Below the pieces are notes generated by a model that was given only the letters and a program-made list of their open reading frames with translations, had not been told where the DNA came from and did not search any database. From positions 18,021 through 82,020 of the forward strand of contig JBMHBX010000005.1 of assembly GCA_049890215.1 (NCBI GenBank): a DNA stretch of 64,000 bases, in the 5' to 3' direction. A program made the translations under genes and the position numbers. Positions 16,904 through 25,914 of this stretch are shown here, in pieces (the stretch's first letter is position 1; each line of letters starts with the position of its first letter). The DNA is from UBA685 sp049890215 (lineage in GTDB: Bacteria > Pseudomonadota > Alphaproteobacteria > Puniceispirillales > Puniceispirillaceae).

Positions 16904-17848
16904 ATGGACAAGTTAAAAAAGACATTAATATTAGCAGCGCCGCGCGGATTTTGTGCTGGCGTTGATCGGGCCATCAGAATCGTTGAAGTGGCTTTGGAAA
17001 AATTTGGCGCACCAGTCTATGTGCGGCATGAAATTGTGCATAATAAGCGTGTTGTTGGTGATTTAGCGGCCAAAGGCGCCATCTTTGTCAAAGAACTGGA
17101 TGAGGTACCCTCTGGTGCGCCTGTTATCTTTTCTGCACATGGTGTCGCAAAATCAGTGCATGAAAAAGCACAAGTAGAAAATATGATAGCGCTAGACGCA
17201 ACCTGCCCTCTTGTCACAAAGGTGCATATTGAAGCAGAGCGCCATGAAAAACATGGCCATCATATCTTTCTTATCGGTCATGCAGGCCATCCGGAAGTTA
17301 TCGGGACGATGGGACAGGTCGAGCCTGGATCTATGACTTTGATAGAAACGCTAGAAGATGCGCTGAGCGTCACACCGCCAGAAGGCAAAAAACTGGCATT
17401 TGCCACACAGACCACCTTATCTGTTGATGATACAAGCCAGATCATATCAGCCTTACAACATCGCTTTCCGGAGATATCAGGCCCAAGAGGGGAAGATATC
17501 TGCTATGCAACGACAAACAGGCAGCAAGCTGTCAAAGCACTTGCAGGAGATACAGATTATTTTCTGGTTATCGGGGCAGAAAATTCATCCAATTCAAAAA
17601 GGCTTGTTGAAGTTGCCTCAAACGCCGGTGCACCGCAAGCACGTCTGATTGCAGATGCAGACGCTCTTGATTGTGAATGGCTGGAGCAGGCAGAGACAAT
17701 TGGCCTGTCTGCCGGTGCCTCTGCACCTGAGATATTGGTTGATGAGGTGATTGCTAAAATGCAGGAACGCTATGATCTTACAATCACACATCAGAATTTT
17801 ATTGCAGAAAATCTGACCTTCAAATTACCCTCTGTTCTGACACGTTAA
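16904..17848 (+). CDS. ispH: 4-hydroxy-3-methylbut-2-enyl diphosphate reductase
   Basis: 314 aa. Iron-sulfur enzyme of the final MEP-pathway step, reducing HMBPP to IPP and DMAPP. The three cluster cysteines are visible: C17 in PRGFCAGV, C101 in DATCPLVTKVH and C200 in EDICYATTNRQ. Substrate-binding His residues lie in EIVHN (H46), SAHG (H79) and HAGHPE, and the Asn/Ser pocket is ENSSNS. Length matches the family. It leads the run ispH-thrB-rnhA, with 13 bp to thrB. The IPP it makes also feeds ubiA and ctaB, encoded elsewhere in the window. Confidence 0.95.
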   Translation: MDKLKKTLILAAPRGFCAGVDRAIRIVEVALEKFGAPVYVRHEIVHNKRVVGDLAAKGAIFVKELDEVPSGAPVIFSAHGVAKSVHEKAQVENMIALDATCPLVTKVHIEAERHEKHGHHIFLIGHAGHPEVIGTMGQVEPGSMTLIETLEDALSVTPPEGKKLAFATQTTLSVDDTSQIISALQHRFPEISGPRGEDICYATTNRQQAVKALAGDTDYFLVIGAENSSNSKRLVEVASNAGAPQARLIADADALDCEWLEQAETIGLSAGASAPEILVDEVIAKMQERYDLTITHQNFIAENLTFKLPSVLTR

Positions 17849-17861
17849 AAAGTGCCCTATT

Positions 17862-18824
17862 ATGGCTGTCTATACCTCAATTGAAGATCATGAAATCGCT
17901 GGATTGCTTGCCAAATATGATATTGGCCAATTATTATCACTTGCCGGTATTGCAGAAGGCGTTGAAAATTCCAATTTTCTGCTTCGCACAGATAGAGGTA
18001 GTTTTATCCTTACCCTTTATGAGAAGCGCACAAATGAGGCTGATTTACCTTTTTTCATGGCGCTAAAACAGCATCTTAGCAAGGCAGGAATAAATTGCCC
18101 TTTACCGATTGCTGATAAGACCGGAGCGATATTGCAAAAGGTGGCCGGAAGGCCAGCTGCCATATTCAGCTTTCTTGACGGAGTATCTTATCGCTCCCCA
18201 ACTGCATCCCATTGCCATAGCCTTGGTGTTGTTCTGGCACAAATGCACCACAAAACGGCTGATTTTGAGGGTCAGCGTCCGAACGCACTTGGACCAGATG
18301 CCTGGCCTGACCTGCTGGCTTCCATTGATCACGACCCGGCTGATTTACCGGCAGGACTTCGTGAAGACACAAAGATGATTCTTGATGATGTGGTTGCAAG
18401 CTGGCCAAAAAACCTGCCAAAAGGCGTGATTCACGCAGACTTATTCCCAAATAATGTCATGTTTGTCGGAGATGACCTGACCGGTGTGATTGATTTTTAT
18501 TTCGCCTGTAGTGATATCCTTGCCTATGATCTTTGTATCTGTCTCAATAGCTGGTGTTTTGAAGCAGATGGTAGTTTGAACATCACCAAATCAGCTGCCA
18601 TGATCAAAGGGTATCAATCAGTTCGAACATTAAGTCAGCAGGAAATCAGCGCCCTGCCCGTCTTATGCAGAGGCGCTGCCATACGATTCTTTTTAACAAG
18701 ATTATATGACTGGATTCACACACCCAAAGAGGCGTTTGTGAAGCCTCATGACCCTATGGAATATTGGTCAAAAATCAGATTTCATCAGCGCGTGACTTCG
18801 GCTAACGCATATGGATTATGGTAA
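17862..18824 (+). CDS. thrB: Homoserine kinase, ThrB type II (APH-like)
   Basis: 320 aa. Phosphorylates homoserine for threonine synthesis, feeding ThrC. It is the aminoglycoside-phosphotransferase-like form common in alphaproteobacteria, not the GHMP type. It begins MAVYTSIEDHEIAGLLAKYDIG and has the catalytic loop VIHADLFPNN followed by the metal-binding GVIDFYFA. Its stop codon overlaps the start of rnhA, so the two are translationally coupled. thrC lies about 5 kb away on the other strand. Confidence 0.9.
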   Translation: MAVYTSIEDHEIAGLLAKYDIGQLLSLAGIAEGVENSNFLLRTDRGSFILTLYEKRTNEADLPFFMALKQHLSKAGINCPLPIADKTGAILQKVAGRPAAIFSFLDGVSYRSPTASHCHSLGVVLAQMHHKTADFEGQRPNALGPDAWPDLLASIDHDPADLPAGLREDTKMILDDVVASWPKNLPKGVIHADLFPNNVMFVGDDLTGVIDFYFACSDILAYDLCICLNSWCFEADGSLNITKSAAMIKGYQSVRTLSQQEISALPVLCRGAAIRFFLTRLYDWIHTPKEAFVKPHDPMEYWSKIRFHQRVTSANAYGLW

Positions 18825-19279
18825 TGAGCGAAGATCTTGTCGAAATCTTTTCTGATGGTTCTTGTCTTGGCAATCCTGGCCCGGGTGGATGGGGTGTGTT
18901 ATTGCGTTGGCGCGGCCATGAAAAAGAATTATCAGGCAGTGAAGCAGAGACAACCAATAACCGCATGGAATTAACAGCGGCTATAAAAGCCCTTGAAGCG
19001 CTCAGCCGGCCTTCGGTTGTGAGCCTGACCACTGATAGCCGCTATGTAATTCAGGGTATTAATGACTGGCTGCCAAATTGGGTTGCACGCGGTTGGAAAA
19101 CGGCTGCTAAAAAACCAGTTAAAAATCAGGATCTCTGGCAAATCCTGCATGACGCGATACAGCCTCATGATATTACATGGCACTGGGTTAAGGGCCATGA
19201 TGGCCATGATGAAAATGAACGTGTTGATGATCTGGCCCGCCTTGCCGCAGAAGCACAGCAAGCCAGCTCAACATCTTAG
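18818..19279 (+). CDS. rnhA: Ribonuclease HI
   Basis: 153 aa. Degrades the RNA strand of RNA-DNA hybrids. The catalytic acidic residues are D13 (FSDGSCLGNPGPGG), E51 (NRMELTA), D73 (TTDSRYV) and D137 (NERVDDLA), with VKGHDGH containing the catalytic His. It overlaps the thrB stop: ATG 18818 overlaps by 7 bases and ATG 18824 by one, and the second may be the true start. Normal length and no missing residues. Confidence 0.93.
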   Translation: MVMSEDLVEIFSDGSCLGNPGPGGWGVLLRWRGHEKELSGSEAETTNNRMELTAAIKALEALSRPSVVSLTTDSRYVIQGINDWLPNWVARGWKTAAKKPVKNQDLWQILHDAIQPHDITWHWVKGHDGHDENERVDDLARLAAEAQQASSTS

Positions 19280-19289
19280 GCTTGTAAGC

Positions 19290-19769
19290 TTATAAATTGG
19301 CCAGAACATGCTCTGCTGAAGAGACTTCATAAACAGCCGGCTCTTCGACAAAGCTATGGGTGATAGTGCCATTATCCACAACAAAGGCACTTCTACCAGC
19401 TCTTGTGCCAATCACAGGCCCCATATGGACTGCAAGCCCCAAAGCCTCTGCAAATGCGCCGCTTGAATCTGCCAACATGATGATCTGGTCACCAACTGCC
19501 TGATCCTTACCCCACGCATGCATGACATGCGCATCATTGACCGAAAGGCAAATAATAGCGTCAAAACCAGCTTGTTTGAATTGGTCATAATGCGCAAGAA
19601 AACTTGGCACATGTTTGACTGAACATGTTGGTGTAAAAGCCCCTGGCACAGTAAATACGACCACTTTTTTATCTGCAAAATAAGTGCCGGTATCAAAGAC
19701 ATCTATCCCGTCATCATGTTTCACATGAAGTTCCATTGCAGGGATTTTCTGACCAACTGACAGACTCAT
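19290..19769 (-). CDS. Peroxiredoxin, Prx5/AhpE-like redoxin type
   Basis: 159 aa. Reduces H2O2 and organic hydroperoxides using thiols, probably glutathione or glutaredoxin in this class. The peroxidatic Cys is C49 in PGAFTPTCS. The family motif SVNDAHVMHAWGKDQ is present at about 76-90, and a second Cys (C74) lies in AIICLSVND. No C-terminal glutaredoxin fusion. It converges with rnhA 10 bp away and is preceded by the DsbD-like gene on the same strand, an arrangement common in alphaproteobacteria. Confidence 0.9.
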   Translation of the reverse strand: MSLSVGQKIPAMELHVKHDDGIDVFDTGTYFADKKVVVFTVPGAFTPTCSVKHVPSFLAHYDQFKQAGFDAIICLSVNDAHVMHAWGKDQAVGDQIIMLADSSGAFAEALGLAVHMGPVIGTRAGRSAFVVDNGTITHSFVEEPAVYEVSSAEHVLANL

Positions 19770-19821
19770 TATTATATCCTTTCAAAGGGGTAAAAATTTC
19801 TTTTTATACGAGATGATAAAG

Positions 19822-21723
19822 TTACTGGTTTGCCTGTATCAGAGCGTTTTCAATCTCTTCCAGGCTTAACAATTCTGGCAATATGACGCCCTGCCTGGCT
19901 GACGGTCCGTAAATAATGTTAAAGGGTATGCCAAAGCGCTCATGAGACGCCAGAAATGAGGAGATTGCCTCATCCGGGGCTGTCCAGTCAGCCTGCATCA
20001 TCACAACATCATAAGTATCAAATAAAGTGCGTGCCTTATTCGTGTCAACGACCAGCACTTTATTGGCTTTACAGGTAATACACCAATCTGCCGTCACATC
20101 TACAAAAACTGTTTTTTCCTCAGCCACAGATTGCGCCAATAAGGCTTCATCAAAGGCAACCCACCCATGTTGCTCTATATCGCCCTGTTGTTCTGCAAAC
20201 CCGCCAAGCGCTCCGTAAAACAGGCTTGCTATCCACAAAACAGTTAATGCCATTAACAGGCCTAGCCCTTGCTTCAGGCGCACCATCCAATGGCCGGGTT
20301 TGGGAAGCCAGCCAATAGCAGATGGCATGATTGCCACAATTAACCATGGCAATGCTAGCCCTAGCCCCATCATCATCAATAAGCCATATAAAACGCCATC
20401 TGACTGAGATAATGCAAAGCTAACAGCGGTTCCAACAAAAGGAGCAGAACAGGGTGTTGCTAATATCGTTGCCAACATACCAGCGCCAAAATCCTGCCAG
20501 AAATAGCCTTCTTTAGATGTCTGGCGCGCCGGCAAAAGCCTGTGTACAAATTGCGGTGTGCGAATGGTAATGACATCAAATAAAGAGGCAGTGAATAAGG
20601 TGGTCACTACCAATAATGCCCCCAGAAACACAGGGCTTTGGAATTGAATCCCCCAACCAACCTGTCCTCCTAAATGGCGCAGAATCTGCAAAAATAGCGC
20701 AATTAGTGCAAAAGAAGAGATAATGCCGGCCGCGCTTGTGATAAAACGTCTTCTGATAAGCCTGCGCGGCGCCCCTGCCATGGACAGAATGCTTGTGATT
20801 TTCAAAGATAAAACGGGCAAGACACAAGGCATAAAATTAAGAATAAAACCACCTATCAACGCAGCAAGCCATATGGGCAAAGCAGATGGCGTTGCGCTTG
20901 TGCCTGCAGCTATTTTTACCTCTGCAACTGTTTCAACATCCTCATTTTTACCGTCAATTGTCAAAGTCAGCTTATCACCCACTACAGCTTTGGCATTGCC
21001 GCCTGTCTGGCGCAATAAATAACGCCTCTCATCAAGCGCCTCTGGCCTTGTATAATTCGCGCCTTCTACCCCTTCCACTAAGATGTCAATAACATCTAAG
21101 GATCTGTTTAATTGCACCACAAGGTGGCCTGCCTTATCAGGGTCAACAGAGAGCGGCGCCAATGTTGCGATGGCCTCCTCTTGCTTCATTTTCGGGATTT
21201 GGGCACGTATTTTTGCCAATTCTTGCTGATAAACAGACGGCCGTTGGGGCCCTTGTGCCAGTGACAGAGATACAGCCCCCTGCACCGGAATACAAATATC
21301 AGCACAAATCAGCGCTTCGACCATCATTTTGATTTGGCCTGATTGCCATGGTTGTCCCAAGGTCAATGTTATGGGAAAGACAACAAGTTCACCATAGCCA
21401 AATGTATCAAGCCCAAATAAGGAAAAACGGGTCGGTGTGGGAAATAATATCTCAGCCTTTGCGCCCTGCATCAAAACAGGGTCCAGGAATAAAACAGGCG
21501 GCAATCCCGCATCACCTGGCGTGCGCCAATATGTTTTCCACCCGTCTGCCAAACGCATCTCAAGACCCAGAGACAGATGATCTGAAGCGCCAGACGTCTC
21601 AGAGGCGCTGATAAGGCGCATAGAGAGAAACTCGCTTTCAAACCACGGACCTTCTGCTGCATGCGCGACTTGCACAGTGCTAATCAGGGTCCATAATCCA
21701 ATCAGGAATGTTAAAAATCGCAT
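19822..21723 (-). CDS. DsbD/ScsB-like thiol:disulfide interchange protein
   Basis: 633 aa. Moves reducing power from cytoplasmic thioredoxin across the inner membrane. A signal peptide (about 1-22, ending VAHAA) is followed by an N-terminal periplasmic domain (about 25-275). Next is an eight-helix membrane domain with the paired cysteines in NFMPCVLPVLSL and ATPCSAPFVG. The C-terminal thioredoxin-like domain has DVTADWCITCK (C548, C551). The N-terminal domain is of the larger ScsB/DipZ-like type rather than classic DsbD. It may reduce periplasmic partners such as the DsbA-like protein, or copper-site proteins of the oxidase; that is inference. Confidence 0.88.
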   Translation of the reverse strand: MRFLTFLIGLWTLISTVQVAHAAEGPWFESEFLSMRLISASETSGASDHLSLGLEMRLADGWKTYWRTPGDAGLPPVLFLDPVLMQGAKAEILFPTPTRFSLFGLDTFGYGELVVFPITLTLGQPWQSGQIKMMVEALICADICIPVQGAVSLSLAQGPQRPSVYQQELAKIRAQIPKMKQEEAIATLAPLSVDPDKAGHLVVQLNRSLDVIDILVEGVEGANYTRPEALDERRYLLRQTGGNAKAVVGDKLTLTIDGKNEDVETVAEVKIAAGTSATPSALPIWLAALIGGFILNFMPCVLPVLSLKITSILSMAGAPRRLIRRRFITSAAGIISSFALIALFLQILRHLGGQVGWGIQFQSPVFLGALLVVTTLFTASLFDVITIRTPQFVHRLLPARQTSKEGYFWQDFGAGMLATILATPCSAPFVGTAVSFALSQSDGVLYGLLMMMGLGLALPWLIVAIMPSAIGWLPKPGHWMVRLKQGLGLLMALTVLWIASLFYGALGGFAEQQGDIEQHGWVAFDEALLAQSVAEEKTVFVDVTADWCITCKANKVLVVDTNKARTLFDTYDVVMMQADWTAPDEAISSFLASHERFGIPFNIIYGPSARQGVILPELLSLEEIENALIQANQ

Positions 21724-21821
21724 TTTATATGCTCTTTATTTGCGTCTAAATCTAAATAGCATTTTAATAGGCAGAAATCGATGACAAGATTTGCCCTTCC
21801 TTTGAAAGCAAAAGGCCTATC

Positions 21822-22400
21822 ATGATACCGAAATCTGTTGAAATTTTGAACTCTCTTCGCGGACAATTGCTTGTCGCTATGCCCCATATGGATGATCCCA
21901 GATTCAAGCAAGCTGTGATCATGATGTGCCAATCAGACAAAGAGACGGCTATGGGCCTCATGCTGAATAAAATTGTGCCTGATATGGACCTTAATAAATT
22001 ACGCTCAAAATTAAAGCTCAAGCGTGCTTTTTTTGACGGAGAAGAGCCTGTGTATCAGGGCGGGCCTGTTGAGAGCGGGCGGGGTTTCGTGCTGCATTCT
22101 TCAGATCAAATGTTACCAGACAGTCTGCCTATCGGAGAGGAACTTGCCATGAGTGTTCAAATATCAATGATTAATGAAATCGCCGCAGGCACAGGGCCAA
22201 AATATCACAGAATTATGCTTGGCTATGCCGGATGGGATAAAGGTCAAATCGAAAAAGAACTTCGGGACGGCATGTGGTTTCACATCTCAGCGACTTCTCA
22301 CCTAATCTTTGAGACACCCGTTGAGGATTTGTGGAAGCGTTGCTATCACGAAGCTGGCTTTGATGCCGCGCGTCTGTCACCTCAGGCAGGCTCTGCCTAA
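21822..22400 (+). CDS. YqgE/AlgH family protein
   Basis: 192 aa. DUF179 family, widespread and of unknown biochemical function. Motifs seen: LRGQLLVAMPHMDDPRFKQAVI near the N-terminus (first 40 residues), GLMLNKIVP, VYQGGPVESGRGFVLH and GYAGWDKGQIEKEL. There is no signal peptide or membrane helix. It is divergent from the DsbD-like gene across 98 bp, and its stop overlaps the M16 peptidase stop by 4 bases. Confidence 0.88.
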   Translation: MIPKSVEILNSLRGQLLVAMPHMDDPRFKQAVIMMCQSDKETAMGLMLNKIVPDMDLNKLRSKLKLKRAFFDGEEPVYQGGPVESGRGFVLHSSDQMLPDSLPIGEELAMSVQISMINEIAAGTGPKYHRIMLGYAGWDKGQIEKELRDGMWFHISATSHLIFETPVEDLWKRCYHEAGFDAARLSPQAGSA

Positions 22401-23656
22401 GCGATCAGTGCAGCGATATCATCATTGCTCATCACATTGTCACTTGGCCCTATGACACTCAAAGATGGTGTTGCCTTGACAGTCAGACGGTCAATCATAC
22501 GCACCACATCATCTTTACTAAGGGCACTGACTTTTTGCGCGACCTGTGCGGCTGTTTTCACCTCATTGAACAAGATCAGCTGACGTGCCATCGATTCAGT
22601 CATGCCTGACACTGATTCCTGCCCCATTAAGATTGCGGCGCGCATCTGTGACTTGCCTCTTTCGACTTCTTCATCTGTGATATCATGCGTCATAGACTGC
22701 AAAGCATGGCAAGAGACTGACAACATCTCATCCACATCTTGAGAGGCTGTACCTGCATACACACCAAATACGCCTGCATCAGAAAACATCTGGGCAAATG
22801 AAAAAATTGAATAGCACAGACCGCGCTGTTCGCGCACCTGCTGGAATAAACGAGAGGCCATACCACCGCCATAAAGGTTTGAAAGCAACATCAATGCATA
22901 GCGGTCATCATCTGTAGCGGCCGGCGCTGAGAGGCCAAAAATAACGTGGCTCTGCTCTAATTGTCGGACCTCCATAATGCGCCCGCCAGACCATGAAGGT
23001 TTTGTGCGCTTTGGCATAATGGCCTGTTTTACAAATTCGCTATAGCGCTCTGCTTCCCTCACCAATGCCTGATGGTCAACAGCCCCTGCCGCGCATAGCA
23101 TCATTTGTGAGCCGCCATAATAGCGGCTCATGAAGCCCTGCAAATCACTGCGTGAAAATGCAGATACCGTTTGTGTTGTGCCTAAAATGGTCTCACCAAG
23201 TTTGTGACCCTGAAAAGAGGCAGACGAGAAATTCTCAAACACCACATCATCAGGGGTATCTAGCGCCTGCCCAATTTCTTGTAATATCACGCCGCGTTCG
23301 CGCTCAATCTCATCATCCGGCATGGTGGATTGTGTTAAAATATCAAAAAGAACATCAACAGCTAATGGCATATGTTCTGGCAAAATACGGATATAATAAG
23401 CTGTCTCTTCTCTGGCGGTATGTGCGTTCATATACCCACCGACAGATTCAACCTCTACGGCGATTTGCTTTGCATCACGCCTGTTTGTGCCTTTGAAAGC
23501 CATATGTTCAAGCATGTGGGCTATGCCATGTTCACCTGGCATCTCATCACGCCCGCCTGCCTTGATCCAAATCCCGACATTGACGGAGTGCGCCCCTGGC
23601 ATGCTATGGCTTGCGATGGTCATGCCATTTGGCAGGACAGTAACCTGTGCACTCAT
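22397..23656 (-). CDS. M16 zinc peptidase, mitochondrial-processing-peptidase-like
   Basis: 419 aa. Inverted zinc motif HMLEH (H47-x-x-E50-H51) with the third ligand Glu at E127 in ILQEIGQ, 76 residues after H51 as in M16. The Gly-rich loop segment NLYGGGMASRLFQQVREQRGLCYSI resembles the alpha/beta-MPP and PqqL class; here it spans residues about 252-276. No signal peptide, so cytoplasmic. Mitochondrial MPP is thought to derive from this alphaproteobacterial family. Its ATG overlaps the thrC stop by 4 bases, so it is coupled to thrC. Confidence 0.9.
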   Translation of the reverse strand: MSAQVTVLPNGMTIASHSMPGAHSVNVGIWIKAGGRDEMPGEHGIAHMLEHMAFKGTNRRDAKQIAVEVESVGGYMNAHTAREETAYYIRILPEHMPLAVDVLFDILTQSTMPDDEIERERGVILQEIGQALDTPDDVVFENFSSASFQGHKLGETILGTTQTVSAFSRSDLQGFMSRYYGGSQMMLCAAGAVDHQALVREAERYSEFVKQAIMPKRTKPSWSGGRIMEVRQLEQSHVIFGLSAPAATDDDRYALMLLSNLYGGGMASRLFQQVREQRGLCYSIFSFAQMFSDAGVFGVYAGTASQDVDEMLSVSCHALQSMTHDITDEEVERGKSQMRAAILMGQESVSGMTESMARQLILFNEVKTAAQVAQKVSALSKDDVVRMIDRLTVKATPSLSVIGPSDNVMSNDDIAALIA

Positions 23657-25065
23657 GATTGACGCCTTTGGGAACGCACATGCGCCTGAATAGCCGCAAG
23701 ATCATTATCAAGCACCACAAATTGTTCTTCACGCTCCATCAAATCTGATAAGTGCGGTGGTAATTCAGGGGCAAGTCCGGCTCCTTTTGTGACAGCATCC
23801 GGAAATTTTGCCGGATGGGCACAAGCAAGCGAAATGACCGGCACATCGTGACCCACAAGACCGTCTTTGCGTGCCATACGCGCCCCGTACAGACCCACTG
23901 CTGAATGCGGGTCAAGCAACATGTCATAATGAGTCCTTGCATAAGCAATTTCTGCCAAAGTGCCGTCATCATCTAAACGATAAGCAGCAAATTGTGCTTT
24001 CATCTCAGCCATGACATCATCAGAAAGCGCAAAGGTGCCATTTTGTGCAAATTCGCGCATCAGAGCTGCTGTCTGTTCTGCATTACGGCCAAGCATCTCA
24101 AACAGCAATCTTTCGAAATTCGATGATACCTGAATATCCATAGACGGGCTTAGAGACGGATTGACACCTTCGCGGCGCATTTGTCCTGTCTCGAAAAACC
24201 GCGTCAATATATCATTACGATTTGAGGCCACAATGAATTTATCAATTGGCAAGCCCATCTGTTTGGCAACCCAACCTGCAAACACATTACCAAAATTGCC
24301 CGTGGGAACGGAAAAAGCCACCGGCGTATCTGGCGCACCAAGCTTAAGGGCACTTGAAAAATAATAGACCACCTGCGGCATAAGGCGTGCCCAATTGATG
24401 GAATTAACAGCGGATAATCCTACCTCATTACGAAAAGTGCTATCATTAAAGGCGGCTTTCACCAATGCCTGGCAATCATCAAAATCACCTTTGATGGCAA
24501 TCGCATGTGCACCTTGTACCATCACAGATGTCATTTGTTTTTGCTGAACAGGCGACACCCGGCCTTCAGGAAATAAAATAAACACATCAACTGAATCACG
24601 CCCTTTGAAGGCTTCCAAAGCCGCTGAGCCAGTATCACCAGAAGTAGCGCCCAAAATCACAGCGCGTTTGCCGGCGCCCTGCAGCGCTTCGTCAAAGGCA
24701 CGTGATAAAAATTGCATGGCATAATCTTTGAAGGCGATTGTTGGCCCTGAAAATAATTCAAGCACATGTAAATTATCGTCTGGCAAAGAGATAAGAGGCG
24801 CTACATCACGATGGGTAAAACCGCCATAGGCATCTTCTGCCATTTTCTGTAATTGGGCTTTTGACAAGATATCTTTTGTAAAAGGCGCCATGATGGTAGC
24901 TGCAAGCTCAGTATAGGATAACCCGCGCATTTGGCTGATTTCGTCTTTTGAAAAACGCGGCCAGCTTGTCGGCAAATATAGGCCGCCATCACGTGCTAAA
25001 CCATTGAGCAACGCTTGCTCATAGCTAAGCGGCCCATCAGCGCCTCTAGTGCTTATATAGTCCAT
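23653..25065 (-). CDS. thrC: Threonine synthase
   Basis: 470 aa. PLP enzyme that converts O-phosphohomoserine to threonine. The PLP-binding Lys is K113 in IAFKDYAMQF, and the phosphate-binding loop is ATSGDTGSAALEAF. The N-terminal STRG and DGGLYLP motifs belong to the longer proteobacterial/yeast type of ThrC (about 460-510 aa). Its ATG immediately follows the SURF1 stop and its stop overlaps the start of the M16 peptidase gene, so SURF1-thrC-M16 probably share a transcript. Its substrate comes from ThrB at 17.9 kb. Confidence 0.94.
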   Translation of the reverse strand: MDYISTRGADGPLSYEQALLNGLARDGGLYLPTSWPRFSKDEISQMRGLSYTELAATIMAPFTKDILSKAQLQKMAEDAYGGFTHRDVAPLISLPDDNLHVLELFSGPTIAFKDYAMQFLSRAFDEALQGAGKRAVILGATSGDTGSAALEAFKGRDSVDVFILFPEGRVSPVQQKQMTSVMVQGAHAIAIKGDFDDCQALVKAAFNDSTFRNEVGLSAVNSINWARLMPQVVYYFSSALKLGAPDTPVAFSVPTGNFGNVFAGWVAKQMGLPIDKFIVASNRNDILTRFFETGQMRREGVNPSLSPSMDIQVSSNFERLLFEMLGRNAEQTAALMREFAQNGTFALSDDVMAEMKAQFAAYRLDDDGTLAEIAYARTHYDMLLDPHSAVGLYGARMARKDGLVGHDVPVISLACAHPAKFPDAVTKGAGLAPELPPHLSDLMEREEQFVVLDNDLAAIQAHVRSQRRQS

Positions 25066-25812
25066 TTAACCATTTTCCTTATCAGGATCTGTATTTTTAC
25101 GTGCGCGCCCAAATGACAGGCGGCCAACAGAGTGATGATATGCCAAATACACCCCAATTAATGACAAGGCAATCCCATACCATGTTACCGCATAATTCAG
25201 ATGAGAATTTCGCACATCAATTTTGACTTCAGCTGCGATTGGCAATGTTAATTTTGCATTCGGGTCTCTTATGGCATCTATATAGAAACCAGTCTGTGCT
25301 TGCGTAAAAGACAAATATGTTGCGACCTCATCTGGCTTCATAGTGAACCAAAATCCTGCCTGAGGCTCATTATCGGGCACGAAATATCCCTGACGTTGCG
25401 GCAAGCGCACAATCCCTTCAATCTGCACTGTGCCTTTTGTCATAGAAAAAGGACGCTTTTCAGGCTCTCTATATGCTTCTGAAACCCAGCCGCGATTAAT
25501 AAAAAACACATCGCCCTTATTTGTTTCAAATGCACTTACCACATGAAACCCGGCATTCCCTTCATAGGTACGGCCTGTCAGATAAATAGTGTTCTCATGG
25601 TCAAATCTGCCATCTAACACAACCCTCTGGAACTCAACAACATCACCTGTAAAATCGGGATAAATTGCCTCAGATTGCGAACGCTCTTTGAAAGCATTTA
25701 TCAGTTCTGTTTTCCATTGCAATCTGTTGACTTGCCATGTGCCAAGCATAAGCAGCACAAGCAAAGAAGGCAGGGCGAAAAAACTTGGCCAGAATAACGG
25801 GCGAAAAATCAT
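25066..25812 (-). CDS. SURF1 family cytochrome oxidase biogenesis protein
   Basis: 248 aa. Inner-membrane protein that aids heme a insertion into subunit I of aa3 oxidase. Two membrane helices, one N-terminal (about 10-28, FFALPSLLVLLMLGTWQVNRLQWK) and one C-terminal (about 212-230), bracket a periplasmic domain containing the family motifs LDGRFDHENTIYLTGR, VFFINRGWV and HLNYAVTWYG. It is separated from ctaE by a strong terminator, so it may have its own promoter in the roughly 100 bp before it. Directly abuts thrC. Confidence 0.9.
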   Translation of the reverse strand: MIFRPLFWPSFFALPSLLVLLMLGTWQVNRLQWKTELINAFKERSQSEAIYPDFTGDVVEFQRVVLDGRFDHENTIYLTGRTYEGNAGFHVVSAFETNKGDVFFINRGWVSEAYREPEKRPFSMTKGTVQIEGIVRLPQRQGYFVPDNEPQAGFWFTMKPDEVATYLSFTQAQTGFYIDAIRDPNAKLTLPIAAEVKIDVRNSHLNYAVTWYGIALSLIGVYLAYHHSVGRLSFGRARKNTDPDKENG

Positions 25813-25843
25813 GAAACCAAAATTTCCTTTGACAGATGGTAAA

Positions 25844-25885
25844 ATAAAAAAGGGCCGGCCTGTCTGAATTGCCGGCCAGCCCTTT
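25844..25885 (-). terminator. Strong intrinsic terminator of the cytochrome oxidase cluster
   Basis: Read on the reverse strand, AAAGGGCTGGCC (25885-25874) pairs with GGCCGGCCCTTT (25860-25849), a 12-bp stem with one G-U pair and a 13-nt loop. It runs into TTTTTTATTTT. It lies 29 bp after the ctaE stop and ahead of SURF1, so it ends the ctaC-ctaE transcript or sets partial read-through into SURF1-thrC. Confidence 0.88.
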
Positions 25886-25914
25886 CAATTTATATCATTG
25901 GGCGTCTATGGCAA

